In this document: positions 25,601 through 32,346 of the stretch, piece by piece
How positions within the stretch are numbered: position 1 is the first letter of the stretch
Layout: each line of letters opens with the position of its first letter
Origin: UBA6921 sp031363085
GTDB taxonomy: Bacteria; Pseudomonadota; Gammaproteobacteria; SG8-11
Assembly (NCBI GenBank): GCA_031363085.1
Contig: JANLTU010000004.1
Location: forward strand, 13,576-77,575
Direction: 5' to 3'
Length of the DNA: 64,000 bases
The notes under the pieces: generated by a model
Told to the model about the DNA's origin: nothing
The model's input: only the letters and a program-made list of their open reading frames with translations
Database searches by the model: none
Position numbers and translations under genes: made by a program

Positions 25601-27754
25601 TTAAAACTTGCCGTAATAGCCTTCTTTCAAAGCGTCGTAGAGGTTCGCAGCGCTGTGTTTTTCGCCGTCATATTCGATCTCCTCGTTGCCTTTGACCTCG
25701 ACCGTTGAGCCGTCTTCCAGCGTGAAGCGGTAGGTGGTATTGGCCAAGTCCTGCTCTTTAACCAGCACGCCCTGGAAGGCTTCCGGGTTGAAGCGAAAGG
25801 TGGTGCAACCTTTCAGGCCCTGCTCGTAGGCATACAGGTAAATGCTTTTGAAGTCGTCGTAGGGATATTGCGTCGGCACATTCGCGGTTTTGGAAATCGA
25901 CGAGTCGATCCATTTCTGCGCGGCGGCTTGCACGTCCACGTGTTCCTTGGGATGGATGTCGTCGGCCGCGATGAAATAACCCGGCAAAGTTTCGCCATCT
26001 TTGGCAGAGCCGGGGATCGCGTCGGGGTTGATCAGTGTGCGGTAAGCCAGCAACTCGAACGAAAACACGTCGATTTTTTCTTTGCTCTTTTTGCCTTCAC
26101 GGATCACGTTGCGGTAGTAATGGTGCGCGAAGCTGGGCTCAATGCCGTTGCTGGCGTTGTTGGCCAGCGACAGCGAGATGGTGCCGGTGGGTGCAATCGA
26201 GGTGTGGTGCGTGAAGCGCGCACCGACCTTGGCGAGCTCCGCCACCAACTCGGGCTCGACTTGCGCGATGCGCTGCATGTAGCGGCTGTATTTGGCGTGC
26301 AGCACCTTGCCCTTGACGGTGTCGCCTTCGTGGTAACCGTCGTCGATCATCTCGGGGCGCTTGGCCAGCATCTCGGCGGTGACGCTGAAATCCTGCTCCA
26401 GCGTCGGCGCCGGACCTTTTTCCAGCGCCAGATCCAGCGCGATTTTCCAGCCTTCCACCGCCATTTCACGCGTTACGCGCTCGGTGAAATCCAGCGAATC
26501 TTTTGCGCCATATTTCATGCGCAACATGGTTAATGTCGAGCCCAGACCCAAGTAGCCCATGCCATGGCGGCGCTTGCCGGTGATTTCGTCGCGCTGCGGT
26601 TGCAGCGGCAGGCCGTTGATCTCCACCACGTTGTCCAGCATGCGGGTGAAAATCGCCACGGTTTTGCGGTATTCATCCCAATCGAAGCGCGCGCGCTCGG
26701 TGAACGGATGGTGCACGAACTTGGTGAGATTGACCGAGCCCAGCAGGCAGGAGCCATATTCCGGTAATGGCTGCTCACCGCACGGATTGGTCGCGCGAAT
26801 GTTTTCGCAAAACCAGTTGTTGTTCATCTCGTTGACTTTGTCGATCAGGATGAAGCCCGGCTCGGCGTAGTCATAAGTGGACGACATGATCACGTCCCAC
26901 ACCCGGCGCGCCTTGATGATGCGGTAGACGCGGCAGGCAACCAAACCTTGCTTGTTGACAATGTAGCCTTTTTTACTGGCCCATTCGCGCCAGATCACTT
27001 TGTCCGGGTTGTGCAGGTCGAGCTGGTCGGCCTCGGCTTCTTTCTGTGAAATCGGGAACGCGAGTTGCCAGGGCTGGTCGTTTTTTACCGCTTCCATAAA
27101 GTCGTGGGTGATCAACAACGACAAGTTGAACTGGCGCAGCCGCCCCGATTCGCGTTTGGCGCGCACGAAATCCAGCACGTCGGGATGGCCGACGTCGAAG
27201 GTGGCCATTTGCGCACCACGCCGGCCACCGGCCGACGACACGGTAAAGCACATCTTGTCGTAGATATCCATGAACGACAGCGGCCCGGAGGTGTGTGCCC
27301 CGGCGCCTGCGACAAACGCGCCGCGCGGCCGCAGCGTGGAAAATTCGTAGCCGATGCCGCAACCGGCTTTCAAGGTCAGCCCGGCTTCGTGCACTTTTTG
27401 CAGAATGTCATCCATCGAATCGCGCACCGTGCCCGACACCGTGCAATTGATGGTTGAAGTCGCCGGCTTGTATTCCAGAGCACCGGCGTTGCTGGTAATG
27501 CGCCCGGCAGGAATCGCGCCGCGCCGCAGCGCCCACAGAAAATTTTCGTACCATTCAGCGCGCTTGGCCGGCGTGGTTTCCACGTCGGCCAAGGCGCGCG
27601 CCACACGCTGGTAGGTCTCGTCCATGGTCTGGTCGACGGCACGGCCATCCTTGGTTTTTAAGCGATATTTTTTGTCCCAGATGTCCAGCGAAGCGGACTG
27701 ATACGGAATCTCGGTGGTGCTGACCGGGCCGGTTTTTAAATGTGCAATTTTCAT
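25601..27754 (-). CDS. nrdJa: Adenosylcobalamin-dependent ribonucleotide reductase, catalytic subunit (NrdJa)
   Basis: 717-residue class II enzyme that makes deoxyribonucleotides using adenosylcobalamin, with or without oxygen. Visible sites are the redox Cys in INCTVSGTVRDSM, the active-site loop TNPCGEQPLPEYGSCLLGSVNL (N-C-E triad), the phosphate-site GTISLSLANNASNGIEP and the second Cys in GLKGCTTFRFN. I chose the ATG at 27754 because GGGGAAG lies seven bases before it; an ATG ten codons upstream has no ribosome site. A tandem NrdR-box pair lies about 240-280 bases upstream (27991-28037). Confidence 0.95.
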   Translation of the reverse strand: MKIAHLKTGPVSTTEIPYQSASLDIWDKKYRLKTKDGRAVDQTMDETYQRVARALADVETTPAKRAEWYENFLWALRRGAIPAGRITSNAGALEYKPATSTINCTVSGTVRDSMDDILQKVHEAGLTLKAGCGIGYEFSTLRPRGAFVAGAGAHTSGPLSFMDIYDKMCFTVSSAGGRRGAQMATFDVGHPDVLDFVRAKRESGRLRQFNLSLLITHDFMEAVKNDQPWQLAFPISQKEAEADQLDLHNPDKVIWREWASKKGYIVNKQGLVACRVYRIIKARRVWDVIMSSTYDYAEPGFILIDKVNEMNNNWFCENIRATNPCGEQPLPEYGSCLLGSVNLTKFVHHPFTERARFDWDEYRKTVAIFTRMLDNVVEINGLPLQPQRDEITGKRRHGMGYLGLGSTLTMLRMKYGAKDSLDFTERVTREMAVEGWKIALDLALEKGPAPTLEQDFSVTAEMLAKRPEMIDDGYHEGDTVKGKVLHAKYSRYMQRIAQVEPELVAELAKVGARFTHHTSIAPTGTISLSLANNASNGIEPSFAHHYYRNVIREGKKSKEKIDVFSFELLAYRTLINPDAIPGSAKDGETLPGYFIAADDIHPKEHVDVQAAAQKWIDSSISKTANVPTQYPYDDFKSIYLYAYEQGLKGCTTFRFNPEAFQGVLVKEQDLANTTYRFTLEDGSTVEVKGNEEIEYDGEKHSAANLYDALKEGYYGKF

Positions 27755-27990
27755 CGTGTGGCTTCCCCAGTTGTTCATGTTCATATGGTTTGGAGTAACA
27801 AATTACATACTCCGCCGACTTCGAAAACGAGCCCGTGCAGCGATGCGTCTATGCGCGCCGTTGAGGGTAAATTTTTTAATTACGTAAATGTAATAGGGCC
27901 GGTCTCGTGGTGGGTTGCGGCGAGTGCGCGACCACCGCCGAAATCCCTGGCGAAACTCAGTTTGTTGGATGCTAGTAATTACAGGGATCA
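27755..27990 (-). other. Long leader or promoter region of nrdJab
   Basis: 236 bases between the NrdR boxes and the nrdJa start, with no gene. It includes an AT-rich tract near 27870-27893 and weak GC-rich pairing around 27905-27935. I searched for the B12-box and the T-rich core of a cobalamin riboswitch and found neither. The divergent side (28038-28197) leads to the hsp20 gene. Confidence 0.4.
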
Positions 27991-28037
27991 ACACAACATA
28001 TTGTGTTGGGGCAGGAGATTATTACTACATATAGTGG
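27991..28037. promoter_or_regulatory. Tandem NrdR boxes for nrdJab
   Basis: Box 1 at 27991-28006 is ACACAACATATTGTGT, a 15 of 16 match to the NrdR consensus ACACWATATATWGTGT. Box 2 at 28022-28037 is TTACTACATATAGTGG, 12 of 16. They start 31 bases apart, the spacing of about three helical turns known for NrdR pairs. NrdR is the dATP/ATP-sensing repressor of ribonucleotide reductase genes. The target is nrdJab on the minus strand; the hsp20 gene on the plus strand begins 161 bases away and could also be affected. Confidence 0.85.
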
Positions 28038-28122
28038 CTGTCAACCGATAACTGGACAGGCAAATAAATGCCCATGGCATTCTGTATTCCGCCGTAAAAC
28101 GTCAAGCGTTTTTAATCCGGCG

Positions 28123-28149
28123 CTTGAAAAATGCAACGACTCACCAAAT
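28123..28149 (+). promoter_or_regulatory. Possible sigma-32 promoter of hsp20
   Basis: A perfect -35 CTTGAAA (28123-28129) is followed after 12 bases by CACCAAAT, a 5-6 of 8 fit to the heat-shock -10 CCCCATNT. The spacing is a little short. It lies about 50 bases before the hsp20 start, which is the right place. Confidence 0.4.
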
Positions 28150-28197
28150 ATAACCGGACAGAGTCAAACAACGTTCAACCTACAACCCGGAGCCACT

Positions 28198-28641
28198 ATG
28201 AACATGATGCGTTATTACCCCTGGAATGTATTTAACCCTTTAAATTACGAAGTCGCACGCGTGCTCGATACGCACCCACGGAAAGTCGTCAAGGATGGCA
28301 ACGCTGCCGACGGCGACTGGGCTCCGGCGGTGGATATTCGCGAAGAGACCGACCGCTATGTCATCCTGGCCGACGTGCCAGGTATTGATTCAAAAGACAT
28401 CGAGATTCTCACCGAGCAGGGCGTGCTTAGCATCAAAGGCGGGCGCGCGCTGCTGACGGCGGAGGAACGCAATCTCTATCAGCGTGTCGAACGTTTGCGC
28501 GGACCGTTCGTGCGGCGTTTCACCTTGCCCGACGCCGCCGACACGGAGCACATTACCGCGCGCAGTCACAACGGTGTGCTGGAAGTAGTCATTCCTAAAG
28601 CGCAAGTGGTCGCACCGCGCAAAATTGTTGTCACAGGGTGA
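28198..28641 (+). CDS. Hsp20 / alpha-crystallin small heat shock protein
   Basis: 147-residue chaperone that holds unfolding proteins as oligomers. The alpha-crystallin domain runs from WAPAVDIREETDRYVILADVPG (near 40) to the closing HNGVLEVVIPKA, with an IXI-like tail PRKIVVTG. The ATG at 28198 starts MNMMRYYPWNVF, the usual N-terminus of proteobacterial members. The frame is open upstream to 28003 but has no similarity. It is followed 52 bases later by a Deg protease, so chaperone and protease may be induced together. Confidence 0.93.
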   Translation: MNMMRYYPWNVFNPLNYEVARVLDTHPRKVVKDGNAADGDWAPAVDIREETDRYVILADVPGIDSKDIEILTEQGVLSIKGGRALLTAEERNLYQRVERLRGPFVRRFTLPDAADTEHITARSHNGVLEVVIPKAQVVAPRKIVVTG

Positions 28642-28647
28642 GTAACC

Positions 28648-28672
28648 CGGGGCGCGCGTTCGGCGCGCCCCG
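28648..28672 (+). terminator. Strong hairpin between hsp20 and the Deg protease gene
   Basis: Arms CGGGGCGCGC and GCGCGCCCCG around a GTTCG loop. Only TATTT follows, so termination is probably partial and the Deg gene may still be reached from the hsp20 promoter. Confidence 0.5.
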
Positions 28673-28693
28673 TATTTAACCGAAGGAGCCGCA

Positions 28694-30070
28694 ATGAATT
28701 TCAAACAGGTGGTGCGTGTGTTGGGCGTACTGGGTGTTGCTGTGCTATCCAACCCGGTGAACGCGGTCTTGCCGGTAACCGACAGCGACGGACAGCAGCT
28801 TCCAAGCTTGGCGCCGATGCTTGAAAAGGTCACGCCTGCGGTCGTCAATATCTCCACGCGCGGCAGTATGCGTGCGCAGGAAAACCCGTTGATGCGCGAT
28901 CCGTTTTTCCGTTATTTCTTCGATGTGCCCAATCAGCCGCAGCGGCGCGAAACGCAAAGCCTGGGCTCGGGCGTGGTGGTGGACGCACAGCAGGGCTACA
29001 TCATCACCAACAATCACGTCATCGAACACGCCGAGGAAATTACCGTCACCTTGCGCGACGGCCGCAGCTTGAGCGCCAAGTTAGTGGGCACCGACCCCGA
29101 CGCCGACATCGCCGTGATCAAAGTGCCGAGCGAAAAATTGCTCGCGCTGCCGCTGGCTGACTCCGAGCAACTGCGCGTCGGTGATTTTGTCGTCGCCATC
29201 GGCAATCCGTTTGGTCTGGGACAAACCGTGACCTCGGGCATCGTCAGCGCACTGGGGCGCTCTGGCCTGGGCATTGAAGGCTACGAAGATTTCATTCAAA
29301 CCGATGCGTCGATCAACCCCGGCAACTCCGGCGGCGCGCTGGTGAACTTGCGCGGCCAGCTCATCGGCATCAACACCGCCATCATCGCGCCGGGCGGCGG
29401 CAACGTCGGCATCGGCTTCGCTATTCCGATCAACATGGTGCGCGACATCATGGACCAGTTGGTGAAGCACGGTGAAGTGCGGCGCGGTCGCCTGGGCGTG
29501 TTAATTCAAGACATGACGCCTGATCTGGCCAGCGCCTTCGGCATCGACAACAACGCCGGTGCGGTGATCGCACAGGTCGTCGCAGGCTCGACCGCCGACA
29601 AGGCCGGCGTCAAAGTCGGCGATGTAGTGCTGGCCGTGAACGGCCGGGAAGTGCGCGGCTCGGGTGATCTGCGCAACCGCATCGGCATGTTGCGCATCGG
29701 CGAAAAAGTCACGCTCAAGCTGCTGCGTGACGGCAAGCCAAAAGAAATCATCGCCACCGTCGCCGAAGCCCCGCAAACCAAGCTGGCCGGCAAGCATATT
29801 TTTTCCAAGCTGGACGGCGCGTTGCTGGGTAACGTTGACGAATTGCCCGCCAATTCGCGCGCGCATCAGGCCGGTGTGGTGGTGCTGGAGGTGGAGCGTA
29901 ACAGTGCTGCCGCGCGCGCCGGCCTAAAAAAAGGCGACATCATCTCCAACGCCAACCGCGTGCCGGTGAACGACCTGGAAGATTTAAAACGCGCCGCCAA
30001 GCGTTCGGACCAGGGCATTTTGCTGAACTTAGTTCGCGGCGACAATGCGTTGTTTTTGCTGGTGCGCTAA
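28694..30070 (+). CDS. Periplasmic Deg/HtrA serine protease
   Basis: 458-residue DegP/DegQ/MucD-type envelope protease. A signal peptide ends near residue 24 (NPVNA). The catalytic triad is His in ITNNHVIEH near 107, Asp in DPDADIAVIKV near 137 and Ser in NPGNSGGAL near 211. Two PDZ domains follow (from GRLGVLIQDMTPD near 264 and from LLGNVDELPANSRAHQ near 376). AAGGAG precedes the ATG. The Q-linker insert typical of DegP is short, nearer to DegQ/MucD, so no symbol is given. It ends in a convergent region with a large hairpin. Confidence 0.94.
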   Translation: MNFKQVVRVLGVLGVAVLSNPVNAVLPVTDSDGQQLPSLAPMLEKVTPAVVNISTRGSMRAQENPLMRDPFFRYFFDVPNQPQRRETQSLGSGVVVDAQQGYIITNNHVIEHAEEITVTLRDGRSLSAKLVGTDPDADIAVIKVPSEKLLALPLADSEQLRVGDFVVAIGNPFGLGQTVTSGIVSALGRSGLGIEGYEDFIQTDASINPGNSGGALVNLRGQLIGINTAIIAPGGGNVGIGFAIPINMVRDIMDQLVKHGEVRRGRLGVLIQDMTPDLASAFGIDNNAGAVIAQVVAGSTADKAGVKVGDVVLAVNGREVRGSGDLRNRIGMLRIGEKVTLKLLRDGKPKEIIATVAEAPQTKLAGKHIFSKLDGALLGNVDELPANSRAHQAGVVVLEVERNSAAARAGLKKGDIISNANRVPVNDLEDLKRAAKRSDQGILLNLVRGDNALFLLVR

Positions 30071-30117
30071 GGCCCGCGTCGTGGCATTAAATATCGGGCG
30101 CTTGCTTCATCGGTAGC

Positions 30118-30177
30118 AGCGGCGCCTCGGCGCGATGCGGTGCGGGTGTGCACCGAACATCGCGGCGGGGCGCCGCT
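30118..30177. repeat. Long GC-rich stem-loop between convergent genes
   Basis: Outer arms AGCGGCGCC / GGCGCCGCT, a middle pair GCGATG / CATCGC and an inner pair CGGTGC / GCACCG around GGGTGT make a nearly continuous 60-base palindrome. It sits between the Deg gene and the converging cytochrome gene. No T run of note follows on either side. It may be a bidirectional terminator or a REP-like element. Confidence 0.55.
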
Positions 30178-30202
30178 TTGCCTATGGGCAAATAAGGCAT
30201 TT

Positions 30203-32137
30203 TCAAAGCGTCTTCAAATATTCCACCAAGGCCAGGCGCTTTTCGTCGGTAATGGGCGTAAAGAAGAATTTTACGACTTCTCCTTTCTCATCCAACTGCA
30301 CTTGTCCGTTAACATTCTTGGGCATGGGCGTTACCCCAGACGAATATTCGTGGCCTTTGTTGCTATTGCTGGGCAATGCCGTATCGAATACAAACAACTC
30401 GGGCTCTCGATATTGGCCGGGGTTTTCGGGTTGCAAAAAACCAACTTTTTTTGGATCAAACTCACGGTTGCCAACCAAAAATTTGTTTGCGCGACAGGCT
30501 TTGCCTTGGGCGATTTCCACGTCGCTGCAGCTCGGTAAAAACAATTCATAAAGATTTACGACCGAGCCATTGTGTAAATACGGTGCCGTCGCCCAGATGC
30601 CATTTAACGGCCGCCCTTTATAGGCATTCAGATACGCCTTGTTTGAAACCCGTAACTCAACGTGACGCTGCGTTGCCACACGCTCTTGAAACAGGCCCAG
30701 CGGGTTGCTTGCAATCGCCGCCACATACAAGCTTATTTTGCGGAGAACCCCCGAGGTCATCACCCCCGTCGTCACGCTCGCAACAATCGGTAACGCGCTC
30801 GAAGTCGTTGGGTTGGTTATTTCGCTGGGGCAGGTACCCGAGCTTGTGTTCTTGATCACGCCCACTTCCCCGCAATAGCGCATCGCATTGTTTGCCATTT
30901 GCGGGTCGGTGTTGATCCAATCCAGGCTGGAAAACTGGGCAGTGACAATGCGATTTGAATCCTTCCGGTCGATTTCCTGGTGACAGGCTGCGCACTGATA
31001 TTCTTTGAAAACTTCCTCACCTTGCTGCGCCAGTTTCTGGTCGATTGGCGGCAACACGCCACGGTCCGCCAGATCTTTCCATAACGGCGACCAGAGGCTG
31101 GCCAATTGATCTTCCAAACGAACCTGATTGCGAGACGCCGCCGAAGATTCGTAACTGACCTTGCCGGGCTTGACTTCTTTTATATCGAGGGTGGCAAACA
31201 CCCCCAGCACCTCACCGGTATTGCGCCCAAGCGGCCCAAGCCCAAAGGCTGAGCCATTGTCGCCAACGCCATTCCACTGCACAAAATCATGCTGCGGTGT
31301 ATCCCATAAAAATGGGTAGCTCACCGGCGCATTGGCAGGGTTCGTACGCGGCTTTTTGACGCCGGCAACATGCATTAATACACGGTTATAAATTCGACCA
31401 AAGGCGTCCAGCCGTCCATAACCATAGTGTACGACTTCGTTATTTTTAGACGGGTGGCGTGGCTCGTTCACGCTGACGTATTCGGACAGCATCTGCTGCG
31501 CGCTGGTCAAACGTTGCCGGAACGCCTCTAGCCGGGTCTTGTCTGCACCATCTTTTCCCAACACGTTTTTTGCCAAGCGCTCAAATTTGTCGCCGCTCAA
31601 ACTCGATACCAATGCGCGATTCAAATCGACCAACAGGGTTTCCATGTCCGCCATCGCCGGCCCGCCGTCAATGCGAATCCCCTTACCTTTGTAATTCACC
31701 TGCGTGGTATGACAGGCGGCGCAGGTAAAGCCGATATAATCTTCACCGTCGTATGCATTCTTAACCCAGCCAACCGGCAAGCCGTCGGGATTGTCCCAGG
31801 TGGATTTCTGAATCAAGTAGCGGTATCTGCGCAGGTTGTCGTTGTCACGAAATGCCTTGCTGCTGTTCGCTTGTTCCAAGTGAAGAAAGATGTCGTAGGG
31901 CAGCAAATCGGACCCCTGCGTGGTGTTGTAAAACCAAAGACTCTCCGCAGCGTTCCAATTTTGATTGGGATAAACAATGTCGTCCGCCCTATCGCCAAAA
32001 TAGTCCGCCGTTGTGTACATCGCGCCGCGATCACGATCCGGAAACGGCCCTTGTGTCACATAGGCGCAGCCACTCAGCATGAAGCCCGTCAGACAGAGGG
32101 GCGCCTGCACTGAAAGCACTCGCTTGGTAATTGTCAT
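30203..32137 (-). CDS. RoxA-like di-heme c-type cytochrome lipoprotein
   Basis: 644 residues. The N-terminus has a lipobox (LSGC, Cys 24), so it should be lipid-anchored in the envelope. Two identical heme motifs CAACH are at residues 139-143 and 382-386. Spacing, length and the block HNGSVVNLYELFLPS place it with the RoxA-like/MauG-related di-heme proteins and not with classical cytochrome c peroxidases. RoxA cleaves polyisoprene, but most RoxA-like proteins have no known substrate. It diverges from soeA across 209 bases, so it may be part of the sulfur redox island. The substrate is unknown. Confidence 0.75.
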   Translation of the reverse strand: MTITKRVLSVQAPLCLTGFMLSGCAYVTQGPFPDRDRGAMYTTADYFGDRADDIVYPNQNWNAAESLWFYNTTQGSDLLPYDIFLHLEQANSSKAFRDNDNLRRYRYLIQKSTWDNPDGLPVGWVKNAYDGEDYIGFTCAACHTTQVNYKGKGIRIDGGPAMADMETLLVDLNRALVSSLSGDKFERLAKNVLGKDGADKTRLEAFRQRLTSAQQMLSEYVSVNEPRHPSKNNEVVHYGYGRLDAFGRIYNRVLMHVAGVKKPRTNPANAPVSYPFLWDTPQHDFVQWNGVGDNGSAFGLGPLGRNTGEVLGVFATLDIKEVKPGKVSYESSAASRNQVRLEDQLASLWSPLWKDLADRGVLPPIDQKLAQQGEEVFKEYQCAACHQEIDRKDSNRIVTAQFSSLDWINTDPQMANNAMRYCGEVGVIKNTSSGTCPSEITNPTTSSALPIVASVTTGVMTSGVLRKISLYVAAIASNPLGLFQERVATQRHVELRVSNKAYLNAYKGRPLNGIWATAPYLHNGSVVNLYELFLPSCSDVEIAQGKACRANKFLVGNREFDPKKVGFLQPENPGQYREPELFVFDTALPSNSNKGHEYSSGVTPMPKNVNGQVQLDEKGEVVKFFFTPITDEKRLALVEYLKTL

Positions 32138-32275
32138 GTCGAGACCCTCTTAGTTGTGAGCGACAACGAACATGGATATAAAACACTAGTACAGAATTAC
32201 CAAACCTGCACAATTGCGCCCCCATGAATCGGCTGAATCCTAGCTATTTCCGTATATTAGTAATTTATGATGGAC

Positions 32276-32288
32276 TCAGCAGTGCTGA
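32276..32288. promoter_or_regulatory. Small palindrome upstream of soeA
   Basis: TCAGCA-G-TGCTGA, a perfect 13-base palindrome 59 bases before the soeA start in the divergent region. A possible operator; no regulator can be named. Confidence 0.25.
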
Positions 32289-32346
32289 TTAGAAGCCGAT
32301 AGCGTCACTGCCTTATACTCAGTTTCGCTTTCATCCGGACAACCTC

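Noticed and set aside
27755..27990. Cobalamin riboswitch upstream of nrdJa
   Set aside because: GAAGCCAC near the start recalls a B12-box, but it overlaps the ribosome site and no matching core lies upstream.
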